Source: DSSM01 sp964484125
GTDB lineage: Bacteria > Bacteroidota > Ignavibacteria > Tepidaquicellales > Tepidaquicellaceae
Direction: 5' to 3'
NCBI GenBank assembly: GCA_964484125.1
Contig: CAZAEK010000004.1
Location: forward strand, 124,001-188,000
Length of the DNA: 64,000 nt
The position numbers were made by a program, and so were the translations under genes. Of the stretch, positions 1 to 8,985 are shown one piece after another. The notes under the pieces are model-generated. The model worked only from the letters and a program-made list of their open reading frames with translations, had not been told where the DNA came from and did not search any database. Positions within the stretch are counted from its first letter, which is position 1; every line of letters begins with the position of its first letter.

Positions 1-390
1 CAAATTTTAGTATTTATGTTGGTGGCAATCGGATTTGTTGTTATAACATTTCTTTTTGCTATATTTCTATCACCAAGAAAACCCGGTTTATCAAAAGATT
101 CAACCTATGAATGTGGAGAGGAAACAGTAGGTGATACCTGGCTTAAATTCAATTTCAGATTTTATGTTGTAGCATTAATATTTATTATATTTGATGTAGA
201 AATAATATTTCTTTTCCCCTGGGCAGTAGTATTTAAAGAGCTTGGTATTTTCGCATTTTTAGAGATGGTTGTTTTTTTATTTATTCTGATACTCGGTTTC
301 GTATATGCCTGGGCTAAGGGTGATTTAGTATGGGATAAGCCAACTCCTGTAATACCAAAATTAGAGAGACAAATTTTTAAAGCAGAATAA
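1..390 (+). CDS. nuoA: NADH-quinone oxidoreductase subunit A (5' end beyond window)
   Basis: Small membrane subunit of proton-pumping complex I. The protein has three hydrophobic helices, the family loop with SPRKPG and YECGEE after helix 1, and the FDVEIIFLFPWA motif in helix 2. An ATG lies at base 16, but the frame is open to base 1 (Q-I-L-V-F before that Met). The helix 1 hydrophobic stretch is already under way there, so the true start is probably upstream of the window and the gene is entered as partial. It is the first visible gene of an operon running to nuoN; nuoB begins 34 bases later. Identity is firm and only the start is uncertain. Confidence 0.93.
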   Translation, partial: QILVFMLVAIGFVVITFLFAIFLSPRKPGLSKDSTYECGEETVGDTWLKFNFRFYVVALIFIIFDVEIIFLFPWAVVFKELGIFAFLEMVVFLFILILGFVYAWAKGDLVWDKPTPVIPKLERQIFKAE

Positions 391-424
391 AATTGTACAA
401 AATAATCCAATAGCAGATATTTAT

Positions 425-940
425 ATGGGAATTCTTAACAAATTAGACAGCAGAATAGAACAATTTGAGACAGGTAATATAATGATTACATCAGTGGATA
501 AACTGTTGAATTATGCCAGACTATCATCTCTTTGGCAAATGTTTTTCGGACTTGCCTGTTGTGCAATAGAAATGATGGCGACTTCAGCGTCGCATTATGA
601 TCTTGACAGATTTGGAATAATACCGAGACCATCTCCGAGACATTGCGATATTATACTAATATCAGGGACAGTAACTTTAAAAATGGCTACGAGAATAAAA
701 AGACTATATGACCAGATGCCTGAGCCGAAATATGTTCTCTCAATGGGAAGTTGTTCGAACTGCGGCGGTCCATACTGGGAACACGGATATCATGTATTGA
801 AAGGAGTTGACCGTGTTATTCCGGTTGATGTATATGTACCGGGTTGTCCACCAAGGCCTGAAGCTTTACTTGAAGGATTATTAAAAGTGCAGGAAAAAAT
901 AAGAACTCAATCAATAGCAAAACAAACTAAAAAAGCATAA
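425..940 (+). CDS. nuoB: NADH-quinone oxidoreductase subunit B
   Basis: Peripheral-arm subunit that binds the terminal iron-sulfur cluster N2 next to the quinone site. All four cluster cysteines are visible: the tandem pair in FGLACCAIEMM, one in GSCSNCGGPYW and one in YVPGCPPRPEALLEGL. The 171-residue length is usual for the family. The protein is soluble, with a short basic C-terminal tail. It lies between nuoA and nuoC, with nuoC starting 4 bases after its stop, so translation is probably coupled. Confidence 0.97.
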   Translation: MGILNKLDSRIEQFETGNIMITSVDKLLNYARLSSLWQMFFGLACCAIEMMATSASHYDLDRFGIIPRPSPRHCDIILISGTVTLKMATRIKRLYDQMPEPKYVLSMGSCSNCGGPYWEHGYHVLKGVDRVIPVDVYVPGCPPRPEALLEGLLKVQEKIRTQSIAKQTKKA

Positions 941-943
941 CTG

Positions 944-1423
944 ATGGATATTAAAGATATTTACGATCTGCTCAAAAAAGTATTTGAAGATGGAATTGGA
1001 GAATTAATTACAGGTAAACCGGCTGAAGATTGCATTTATATTGATGCCGGGAAAATAGAGGCGGTTTGCTATTTCTTAAGAGATGAAGAAAGGTTACAGT
1101 TCGATGCACTAATGTGCCTTAGCGGAGTAGATAAAGACAAAACAACACTGACATCAGTCTATCATTTATATTCATACGCATTAAGGCATAAATTAAAGTT
1201 GAAAGTTGATGTTCCAAAAGAAAATCCGGTAGTCCAGTCAGTATGGCAAGTATGGTCAACAGCCGAATGGCACGAAAGGGAAGCATACGATTTGTTAGGT
1301 ATTAAATATGAAGGGCATCCTGATTTGCGTAGGATACTATTACCAGAGGACTGGAAAGGACATCCATTATTAAAAGATTACAAAGTACAGGAATTTTATA
1401 ATGGGATGAGAGTCCCTTATTGA
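944..1423 (+). CDS. nuoC: NADH-quinone oxidoreductase subunit C
   Basis: The 30-kDa type peripheral subunit that scaffolds the N2/quinone module. The signature WHEREAYDLLGI followed by HPDLRRILLPEDW and HPLLKDY near the C terminus identifies it. At 159 residues it is a compact stand-alone NuoC, not a NuoCD fusion. It lies tightly between nuoB (4 bases) and nuoD (68 bases). The ATG at 944 directly follows the nuoB stop. Confidence 0.96.
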   Translation: MDIKDIYDLLKKVFEDGIGELITGKPAEDCIYIDAGKIEAVCYFLRDEERLQFDALMCLSGVDKDKTTLTSVYHLYSYALRHKLKLKVDVPKENPVVQSVWQVWSTAEWHEREAYDLLGIKYEGHPDLRRILLPEDWKGHPLLKDYKVQEFYNGMRVPY

Positions 1424-1491
1424 ACAAAAATAAACACTTATTAAGCAAAAGATAAATATTTTAACTTAACAAACTATACAAAGACTAAAAT

Positions 1492-2610
1492 ATGCCTGAA
1501 GTAAGAACCGAGGAAATGTTAATCAATATGGGACCTCAGCACCCGTCAACTCACGGAGTATTGAGATTATTCCTCACACTTGAAGGTGAAATAGTAAAGG
1601 ATGTAAAACCATACATAGGTTATCTGCACAGATGTTTTGAGAAACATTCTGAGGCAATGACTTATCCACAGGTAATTCCATATACAGACAGGATGGATTA
1701 TTTGAATTCAATGAGCAATGAATGGTCTTATGTACTCGGTGTCGAGAGGTTAATGGGAATAGAGGTCCCCGAGAGAGTTGAATATATAAGAGTAATTATG
1801 GCAGAATTGCAAAGAATAGCATCTCACCTTGTTGCATTAGGAACTTATGGAAATGATGCCGGAGCATTTACTCCGTTTTTATATTCATTTATAGACAGGG
1901 AAAAGATACTTGAATTATTTGAAATAACATGCGGCGCAAGATTGCTTTATAATTATTTCTGGATAGGAGGACTATCACATGATATCCCACCAGATTTTCA
2001 GAGCAAGGTAAAGAAGTTTATAAAAGAGTTTGAACCGAATATAAAGATGTATAATGATTTGCTTTCATATAACAAGATTTTCATAGAAAGGACAGCTAAT
2101 ACTGGTGTTTTACCTTTGGACGTTGCAATAAATGCAGGTGCAACAGGACCAATTTTAAGAGCTTCAGGAATGAAATACGATTTAAGAAAAGATGACCCAT
2201 ACGGAATATATCATAAATTTGACTTTGATATACCAGTCGGTGAAGATGGTATAGGAACGGTAGGGGATAGCTGGAACAGATATATGGTCAGGATTAAAGA
2301 GATGGTGCAATCAATAAGAATAATAGAACAGGCAATAGATAACATACCGGAAGGTGATGTATCTGCTGCTGTTCCCAAAAGGGTCAAGCCGCCGGTAGGC
2401 GAAATTTACAGTAGAACAGAAACCCCTAAAGGAGAACTAGGTTATTATATTATAAGTGACGGGTCACTTAATCCATACAGGGTTAAAGCAAGATCACCGT
2501 CATTTGTTAATCTAAGTATTTTGCCGAAAATTTCAAAAGGTCATATGATTGCAGATTTAATTATGATACTTGGAAGTTTGGATATAGTATTAGGTTGTAT
2601 AGACAGATAA
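1492..2610 (+). CDS. nuoD: NADH-quinone oxidoreductase subunit D
   Basis: The 49-kDa type peripheral subunit lining the quinone-binding cavity, related to the large subunit of NiFe hydrogenases. The N terminus has the conserved NMGPQHPSTHGVLRL motif with the quinone-site His. The middle has GATGPILRASG and the C terminus ends GSLDIVLGCIDR, close to the usual ...VDR end. At 372 residues it is slightly shorter than many homologues but both ends are complete. It is followed directly by nuoH: no nuoE, F or G lies between them. Confidence 0.97.
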   Translation: MPEVRTEEMLINMGPQHPSTHGVLRLFLTLEGEIVKDVKPYIGYLHRCFEKHSEAMTYPQVIPYTDRMDYLNSMSNEWSYVLGVERLMGIEVPERVEYIRVIMAELQRIASHLVALGTYGNDAGAFTPFLYSFIDREKILELFEITCGARLLYNYFWIGGLSHDIPPDFQSKVKKFIKEFEPNIKMYNDLLSYNKIFIERTANTGVLPLDVAINAGATGPILRASGMKYDLRKDDPYGIYHKFDFDIPVGEDGIGTVGDSWNRYMVRIKEMVQSIRIIEQAIDNIPEGDVSAAVPKRVKPPVGEIYSRTETPKGELGYYIISDGSLNPYRVKARSPSFVNLSILPKISKGHMIADLIMILGSLDIVLGCIDR

Positions 2611-2636
2611 TTTATTAATATTTAAAGTAATACACT

Positions 2637-3689
2637 TTGGATAATTTTATTACGAGTTTATTAGGTGAAAACATTCTAACTTTTGTGTTAGTAACAATTC
2701 CTATTATTGTATTTGTTGCTTTATTTGCTTTATATGCAGTTTTAGGAGAAAGAAAAATATCTGCCTGGATTCAGAACAGAGTAGGTCCGAACAGAGTCGG
2801 TAAAGGAGGTATGTTTCAGACATTAATAGACGGACTTAAACTTATACAAAAAGAATTTGTATCCCCGCTCAGAGCAGATAAATATATTTTTAATCTTGCA
2901 CCGATAATAGTTTTTACAGCTTCATTTATGGGATTTGCAGTAATACCTTTCAGTAGTATTTTCATAGGTGCAGATTTGAACCTTGGGTTGTTTTATTTTT
3001 TTGCGATAACATCGTTAGGTGTGATAGGACTTATGATTGCAGGTTGGTCTTCAAATAATAAATACTCGCTTTATGGCGCAGTGAGATCCATATCTCAGAT
3101 TGTAAGTTATGAAATTCCGACTGCTTTAGCGGCTATTCCTGTAGTTATGCTTGCCGGTTCATTAAGTATGCAAACTATCATCAACGAGCAAGCCGGTGGT
3201 ATTCTGAATTGGTATATATTCGGAGGTCCGGGTACAGTGTCAAAATTTATATTATTTCCCTTTATGCTTACATCGGCTGTAATATTATTTGTTTCGACAT
3301 TAGCTGAGACAAACAGGACTCCTTTTGATATAGTTGAAGCAGATTCTGAAATAGTTGCCGGAGTACATATAGAATATTCAGGAATGAAGTTTGCTATGTT
3401 TTTCTTTGCAGAATATGCTCAGATGTTTGCAGTGGCTGCAATTGTTTCAACACTATTCCTTGGCGGTTGGCAATCACCGTTTGGAGACCTTATTCCGGCA
3501 TTAAATAATCCCTGGGTTCAGTTCGGTTGGTCAATATCGAAAGCATTAATTCTGGTTTTTATACAAATCTGGTTAAGATGGACATTACCAAGGTTAAGAG
3601 TTGATCAGCTTATGACAGTTTGCTGGAAATATTTAATACCTATTACTTTAATAAATTTATTTATTGTTGGCTTATATGCCGTTTTATAA
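2637..3689 (+). CDS. nuoH: NADH-quinone oxidoreductase subunit H
   Basis: Membrane subunit joining the quinone chamber to the proton-pumping arm. It has about eight hydrophobic helices, the motif QNRVGPNRVGKGG after helix 1, the acidic loop ETNRTPFDIVEADSEIVAG and an RVDQLM segment near the C terminus. The frame starts with TTG at 2637, giving MDNFITSL. No ATG is available before the conserved region, so the TTG start is the best choice. The 350-residue length is normal. Confidence 0.96.
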   Translation: MDNFITSLLGENILTFVLVTIPIIVFVALFALYAVLGERKISAWIQNRVGPNRVGKGGMFQTLIDGLKLIQKEFVSPLRADKYIFNLAPIIVFTASFMGFAVIPFSSIFIGADLNLGLFYFFAITSLGVIGLMIAGWSSNNKYSLYGAVRSISQIVSYEIPTALAAIPVVMLAGSLSMQTIINEQAGGILNWYIFGGPGTVSKFILFPFMLTSAVILFVSTLAETNRTPFDIVEADSEIVAGVHIEYSGMKFAMFFFAEYAQMFAVAAIVSTLFLGGWQSPFGDLIPALNNPWVQFGWSISKALILVFIQIWLRWTLPRLRVDQLMTVCWKYLIPITLINLFIVGLYAVL

Positions 3690-3707
3690 AATAATTGTTT
3701 CTGTTTA

Positions 3708-4343
3708 ATGAAATCATATTTTAAAAATATTTATCAGACACTTTCCAGTATAATGGCAGGAATGAAAATTACATTTTCACATATTCCGCAGAAAAGTGTT
3801 ACAATTCAATATCCAGAGCAGAGACTTCAATTACCTGAGAGAGAAAGAAACAGGATTTTTGTTAATATGGATGATTGCATCGGATGTGACCAATGTGCTA
3901 AAGCATGTCCTGTTAGTTGTATAGAAATAGAAACATTTAAAGCAGTACCCGGCGATATAGTAGGCAAAACCGGCGTAACATCAAATGGAAAGAAAAAAGC
4001 ACTTTTTGTCCCAAAATTTACTATTGATTTTGCAAAATGCTGTTTTTGCCAGCTTTGTGTATTCCCATGCCCTACGGATTGTATATATATGACAGATGTG
4101 TTTGAATATTCTGTGTTTAAAAGAGATGGACTTATATACGAATTTTCAGATATGACTCCAGAGATGACTATAGAAAAGAAGAAAAAACTTGCTGAATATC
4201 AGGCAGAGCAGGAACGAAAAAAAGCAGAAGCTCAGACATCAAAAGCTTCAACACCAAAAGAAGAGTCGCAGGAAAAGATAGTTCAAATAGAATTAAAACC
4301 AAAGACTGAAGAACAAAAAAACGAAAATAAAACGGAATCTTAA
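3708..4343 (+). CDS. nuoI: NADH-quinone oxidoreductase subunit I, with charged C-terminal extension
   Basis: Ferredoxin-like subunit carrying clusters N6a and N6b that pass electrons toward N2. Two 4Fe-4S motifs are visible, CIGCDQCAKACP at about residues 57-68 and CCFCQLCVFPCP at about residues 107-118. After about residue 150 the protein has an unusual tail of some 60 residues rich in Lys, Glu and Gln, with helix-forming character and no cysteines. The tail makes the protein longer (211 residues) than minimal NuoI. It sits between nuoH and nuoJ in the operon. Confidence 0.96.
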   Translation: MKSYFKNIYQTLSSIMAGMKITFSHIPQKSVTIQYPEQRLQLPERERNRIFVNMDDCIGCDQCAKACPVSCIEIETFKAVPGDIVGKTGVTSNGKKKALFVPKFTIDFAKCCFCQLCVFPCPTDCIYMTDVFEYSVFKRDGLIYEFSDMTPEMTIEKKKKLAEYQAEQERKKAEAQTSKASTPKEESQEKIVQIELKPKTEEQKNENKTES

Positions 4344-4354
4344 TTATAAATAAA

Positions 4355-4855
4355 ATGCCTGAACTAACTACAATATTATTTTACATATTTGCATTAATAA
4401 CGGTTGGATTTGCTATTATTGTAGTATCTACAAAAAATGTTATGTATTCAGCTATATCGTTATTTATGTCTTTGTTTGGAATAGCAGCATTATTCCTGCT
4501 GTTAAGGGCTGATTTCTTAGCTTTAACTCAGATTATGGTTTATATTGGAGGAATTCTAGTTCTGTTGATTTTTGGTATTATGCTTACGACTAAAATAACC
4601 GATGCTGAAATAAGAACTAGTAACCTTAGTTACATTCCAGCTGCATTTTTCACCACAGGCATATTCGTAATACTGATTTTTGTATTATATTTTACAAAAT
4701 GGAAGCAGAAAACTCCAATACAGAACGAGGAAACAATTTCACAGATAGGAAAGGCATTTTTATCTACTCATGTTTTACCTTTTGAAATAGCTTCAATTGT
4801 ACTTTTAGTCGCTCTGATTGGTGCGATTATGTTTTCAAGAAAAAATAAATCATAA
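4355..4855 (+). CDS. nuoJ: NADH-quinone oxidoreductase subunit J
   Basis: Membrane subunit of the proton-pumping arm with five predicted helices. The segment MVYIGGILVLLIFGIML is the family hallmark and corresponds to the helix that forms a pi-bulge in solved complex I structures. The 166-residue length is typical. It starts 12 bases after nuoI, and its stop lies 8 bases before the chosen nuoK start. Confidence 0.95.
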   Translation: MPELTTILFYIFALITVGFAIIVVSTKNVMYSAISLFMSLFGIAALFLLLRADFLALTQIMVYIGGILVLLIFGIMLTTKITDAEIRTSNLSYIPAAFFTTGIFVILIFVLYFTKWKQKTPIQNEETISQIGKAFLSTHVLPFEIASIVLLVALIGAIMFSRKNKS

Positions 4856-4862
4856 TAATAAT

Positions 4863-5171
4863 ATGGAGATTACATTATATCATTATCTTACTGTCGGAGC
4901 AATACTCTTTTCACTTGGTCTTTTTGCAATGATTTCAAGAAAAAATGCGATTATGATATTAATGGGAATTGAATTGATACTGAATGCCTGTACTTTAAAT
5001 TTTATCGCTTTTTCGAAATTTGGCGGACTTGGAGTTGACGGTCAGGTAGTTTCTGTATTTGTAATTCTTCTTGCAGTTGCAGAGGCAGCAATTGCACTTG
5101 CAATAGTTTTAAATATTTATAACAACTTCAATACTGCGAATGTTGATGAAGTTGATACAATGAAAGATTAA
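4863..5171 (+). CDS. nuoK: NADH-quinone oxidoreductase subunit K
   Basis: Small three-helix membrane subunit related to MrpC. The protein MEITLYHYLTVGAILFSLG... shows the conserved Glu residues inside helices 2 and 3 (MGIELILNA and AVAEAAIALAI), which take part in proton translocation. The frame is open further upstream to 4818, but those extra 15 residues overlap nuoJ and are not NuoK-like. The ATG at 4863 gives 102 residues, the family norm. Confidence 0.95.
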   Translation: MEITLYHYLTVGAILFSLGLFAMISRKNAIMILMGIELILNACTLNFIAFSKFGGLGVDGQVVSVFVILLAVAEAAIALAIVLNIYNNFNTANVDEVDTMKD

Positions 5172-5204
5172 TGTTAACATAAAAAGTAAATAAAAAGAAA
5201 ACAG

Positions 5205-7229
5205 ATGGAATTTGCATTACAATTTATTCCCTTAGTGATTTTGATAATACCTTTGATTTCTTTTCTTATTTTAATTTTTACAGGAAAGAGATTACCAAAG
5301 CAGGGAGATTGGTTAGGAACCGGGCTTCTCTTTTTGAATCTGTTCCTTTCATTATTTGTCTTTGTTGCTTTTATGAGCTCAGGGAATTATTCTGTAACTT
5401 ATAATTGGTTTTCTTTAGGGATTAATGATACAAACTTTACTGCAGGATTTGTTATTGATCAGTTATCTTCAATTATGCTTGTGGTTGTAAATCTCATAAG
5501 TGCTGTAGTTCATTTGTTTTCTATAAAATATATGGAAGGTGACTCTAAATATTCGAAATATTTTGCTTATTTAGGTCTGTTCACTTTCTCAATGCTTGGA
5601 ATTGTGATAACTAATAATCTGCTTTTGATGTATGTATTCTGGGAATTAGTTGGTGTTTCTTCTTATTTACTGATTGGTTTCTGGTATGAAAAAAGACCTC
5701 CGCAGGAAGCGGCAAAAAAGGCATTCATTGTCAACAGAATAGGAGATTTTGGATTTTTAATCGGTATAATGATTGTGTTTTATTTTATAGGTAACTTTGC
5801 TTTTTCAGAAATATTCTCAGGTATTGCTGCCGGTAAAATTCCTTCCGGATGGCTGACTGCAGCAGGTATTCTTCTATTCTGCGGTGCAATAGGAAAATCA
5901 GCTCAGTTTCCTCTCCACGTTTGGCTGCCTGATGCTATGGAGGGTCCTACTCCTGTATCGGCATTAATACATGCTGCAACAATGGTGGCTGCTGGTGTAT
6001 ATCTAACCGCAAGAATTTTTATTATGCTTTCGGCAGATGCACTTACTTTTGTTGCATTCATTGGTGCAATTACTGCTTTTATTGCGGCGACAATAGCTTT
6101 AACTCAGAATGATATTAAAAAAATACTTGCATATTCAACCGTAAGCCAGCTTGGATATATGATTATGGCAATTGGAATTGGCGCATATTCTTATGGTGTT
6201 TTTCATCTTGTAACACACGCATTCTTTAAAGCATGTATGTTTCTTGGTGCAGGTTCTGTTATCTATGGTATGCATCATACTCAGGATATAAATGAGATGG
6301 GCGGGTTAAGGAAAAAAATGCCTGTTACTTTTATAACCTTTCTTGTAGCAACTTTGGCAATATCCGGAATTCCATTTACTTCAGGTTTCCTGAGTAAAGA
6401 TTCGATCCTTGCCTCTACTATGGCATTCAGCAGTATTAATGGTGGTATTACTGTTTTAATTCCAATTATTGCATTTGTTGTTGCAGGTTTGACTGCTTTC
6501 TATATGTTCAGATTAGTTATTAAAACATTTTTAGGTACTCCAAGGAATACCGGGAAGTATGAACATTGTCACGAATCTCCTGTCCAAATGACTCTGCCAC
6601 TGATGATTTTAAGTGGACTATCAGTGTTTTTCTTTTACTCCTTTAATCCATTGAGTGCTGAAGGTGGTTGGATTTTAAAAGTTCTTGAATCACCTGAGTC
6701 TTTGCTTGTTGGAACTAAAGGGGCAATATATCACATTGTATCGAGAGAAGAATTCAGCGAAGCTATACATCATGCACATTATCCGGCTATGATTTTATCG
6801 CTTGTTCTTGCAGGACTCGGAATATTAATTTCATTTGTTTTTTATTTCTGGAATAAAGTAGATACTGAAAAACTGAAATCAGCTTTGAATCCTTTATATA
6901 AATTTTCTTTGAATAAGTGGTATTTTGATGAGTTATATCACTATACTGCAGTTTCTTTAGTTATGGGTCTCTCTGCATTGGCTTCAATATTTGATAAATA
7001 TGTTATTGATGGTATAGTAAATGGAGCGGCATATCTTACAACAAAGTTATCTGATTTTGGAGGATTATTTGATAAGTACGTTGTGGATGGAATAGTAAAT
7101 TTAACAGGTGGTACGGTTTGGTTTTTTGGAATGGTTTTGAGAAAATTTCAGACAGGAAAAGTACAGACTTATATTGGATTTTTGGTATTTAGCATAGTAT
7201 TACTGTATTTTATTTTGAGATGGTTTTAA
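5205..7229 (+). CDS. nuoL: NADH-quinone oxidoreductase subunit L
   Basis: Distal antiporter-like subunit of complex I, responsible for proton pumping, with the long lateral helix at its C-terminal part. Conserved motifs are FWELVGVSSYLLIGFW, the HVWLPDAMEGPTPVSALIHA loop, and KKILAYSTVSQLGYM. The protein has 674 residues with about 16 hydrophobic helices. Near the C terminus the phrase FDKYVxDGIVN occurs twice within about 30 residues (at about 588-600 and 615-627), an internal duplication. A tRNA gene follows 18 bases downstream, before nuoM. Confidence 0.96.
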   Translation: MEFALQFIPLVILIIPLISFLILIFTGKRLPKQGDWLGTGLLFLNLFLSLFVFVAFMSSGNYSVTYNWFSLGINDTNFTAGFVIDQLSSIMLVVVNLISAVVHLFSIKYMEGDSKYSKYFAYLGLFTFSMLGIVITNNLLLMYVFWELVGVSSYLLIGFWYEKRPPQEAAKKAFIVNRIGDFGFLIGIMIVFYFIGNFAFSEIFSGIAAGKIPSGWLTAAGILLFCGAIGKSAQFPLHVWLPDAMEGPTPVSALIHAATMVAAGVYLTARIFIMLSADALTFVAFIGAITAFIAATIALTQNDIKKILAYSTVSQLGYMIMAIGIGAYSYGVFHLVTHAFFKACMFLGAGSVIYGMHHTQDINEMGGLRKKMPVTFITFLVATLAISGIPFTSGFLSKDSILASTMAFSSINGGITVLIPIIAFVVAGLTAFYMFRLVIKTFLGTPRNTGKYEHCHESPVQMTLPLMILSGLSVFFFYSFNPLSAEGGWILKVLESPESLLVGTKGAIYHIVSREEFSEAIHHAHYPAMILSLVLAGLGILISFVFYFWNKVDTEKLKSALNPLYKFSLNKWYFDELYHYTAVSLVMGLSALASIFDKYVIDGIVNGAAYLTTKLSDFGGLFDKYVVDGIVNLTGGTVWFFGMVLRKFQTGKVQTYIGFLVFSIVLLYFILRWF

Positions 7230-7247
7230 ATTGTTCTTTTAAAATAA

Positions 7248-7333
7248 GCCGGGGTGGCGGAATTGGCAGACGCACTGGACTCAAAATCCAGCGGGACTCA
7301 AATCCCGTAAGGGTTCGACCCCCTTTCCCGGCA
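7248..7333 (+). tRNA. tRNA-Leu (anticodon CAA)
   Basis: A complete class II tRNA cloverleaf can be folded. The acceptor stem GCCGGGG pairs with TCCCGGC, followed by discriminator A at 7333. The anticodon stem CTGGA/TCCAG encloses the loop CTCAAAA, giving anticodon CAA, which reads UUG. The variable arm is long (GCGGGACT...CCCGT), and the T arm contains GTTCGAC. CCA is not encoded. The gene lies between nuoL and nuoM on the same strand, 18 bases after one and 49 before the other. No TAnnTTTG promoter is visible in front of it, so it is probably transcribed with the operon. Confidence 0.96.
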
Positions 7334-7382
7334 CTTTTTTGTAATTAAATTAAGTAACTTTTTTAAATAAAAAATTTACGAA

Positions 7383-8960
7383 ATGGCTGAATTAAAAATC
7401 CTTGGTATAGGTGTTTTGTCGTGGATGGTTTTCCTTCCTGTACTTGGAATGATTATTGTTTTGGCAATGCCGAAATCACAAACTAAAGCTATAAAATACA
7501 TAGCCACAGGTTTTATGGTTATATTACTGTTTATTTCGGTTTACATGCTTGCTAATTATGATTCTTCGAAATCAGGTGTTAATTCTTTAGAAGGATTGCA
7601 GTTTGTTGAAAAAGTAACCTGGATTGATGTTGATTTCCCGGCAGCTATGATTGGGAAAATTCATATTGAATATTTTCTCGGAGCCGATGGATTATCATTC
7701 CCGATGGTTTTGTTAACAGCATTAATAGGTTTTGTAGGTGCTGTTGCAAGCTTTAGTATTAAGAAAAACGAGAAAGGTTATTATGCTATGTATCTGTTCC
7801 TTATTACAGGAATGATGGGTACTTTTGTGGCATTGGATTTTTTCCTTTTCTTTGTTTTCTGGGAAATTATGTTATTCCCGATGTATTTCCTGATTGGAAT
7901 CTGGGGCGGAGAGAGACGACTCTATGCGGCAATCAAGTTTTTCCTATATACACTCTTCGGTAGTGTGTTTATGTTAATAGTTATGATTGCACTATTCTTT
8001 AGCTCAAAAGATCCACAAACAGGACTTCACACTTTTAACCTGATTACACTTATGAATCCTCAGACATTTCCTCCGGATTCGTTTTTTGGAGTAATTGGAA
8101 ACTCATGGAGGTTATTGGCGTTTGCAGGTTTATTTATTGGTTTTGCAATTAAAGTCCCTGTATTTCCATTTCATACCTGGTTACCTGACGCTCACGTTGA
8201 AGCACCAACAGCCATTTCTGTAATCTTAGCAGGTGTTTTACTTAAGCTTGGAACATACGGTTTAATAAGAATTTCTTTCCCGATTTTTCCTGATGCGGCA
8301 AGGTATTTTATGTATCCGATGGCAATTCTTGCAGCTATAAATATTATTTATGGTGCATTATGTGCAATGGCTCAAAAGGATTTCAAAAAGTTAATTGCTT
8401 ACTCTTCAATTTCTCACATGGGATATGTACTGCTTGGGATGGCTTCTCTTACAACAATAGGGATGAATGGAGCCATATTCCAGATGTTTAATCATGGCAC
8501 TATTACTGCGGTTATGTTCCTTATGGTGGGCGTCATTTATGACAGAGCCCACACAAGAGGTCTCTATGAATTTGGGGGGCTTGCAAATAAAATGCCCAAG
8601 TATTTTGCAGTTACAATGATTGCATTTTTCGCTTCAATAGGTTTACCGGGATTAAGTGCATTTATAAGCGAATCATTTATTTTCTTGGGTGGCTTCAAAA
8701 ATGAAATAATCCGAATTGTTGCAATAGTATCTGCAACAGGAATTATATTAAACGCAGCTTATATTTTATGGACTATTCAAAGAGTTTTCCTGGGAGAGCT
8801 TCCGTCAAAATGGGATGTTTTAAATGATATCTCCGGCAGAGAACTTTTGAGTTCAGTCCCGCTTATTATTATTATCATTGTGTTAGGAGTATATCCATCT
8901 TTATTTATAAACCTGATGAGTAATTCAGTAACACAATTGATTAGTTTTATAATGAAATAG
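7383..8960 (+). CDS. nuoM: NADH-quinone oxidoreductase subunit M
   Basis: Antiporter-like proton-pumping subunit of complex I with about 14 helices in 525 residues. The key motifs are FFVFWEIMLFPMYFLIG with the helix 5 Glu, the loop HTWLPDAHVEAPTAIS with its Lys-containing helix VLLKLGTYGLIR, and KKLIAYSSISHMGYV. The start ATG at 7383 follows the tRNA-Leu gene. nuoN starts 25 bases after its stop. Confidence 0.96.
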   Translation: MAELKILGIGVLSWMVFLPVLGMIIVLAMPKSQTKAIKYIATGFMVILLFISVYMLANYDSSKSGVNSLEGLQFVEKVTWIDVDFPAAMIGKIHIEYFLGADGLSFPMVLLTALIGFVGAVASFSIKKNEKGYYAMYLFLITGMMGTFVALDFFLFFVFWEIMLFPMYFLIGIWGGERRLYAAIKFFLYTLFGSVFMLIVMIALFFSSKDPQTGLHTFNLITLMNPQTFPPDSFFGVIGNSWRLLAFAGLFIGFAIKVPVFPFHTWLPDAHVEAPTAISVILAGVLLKLGTYGLIRISFPIFPDAARYFMYPMAILAAINIIYGALCAMAQKDFKKLIAYSSISHMGYVLLGMASLTTIGMNGAIFQMFNHGTITAVMFLMVGVIYDRAHTRGLYEFGGLANKMPKYFAVTMIAFFASIGLPGLSAFISESFIFLGGFKNEIIRIVAIVSATGIILNAAYILWTIQRVFLGELPSKWDVLNDISGRELLSSVPLIIIIIVLGVYPSLFINLMSNSVTQLISFIMK

Positions 8961-8985
8961 AAATTAAAATTTAATAATACAGAGC

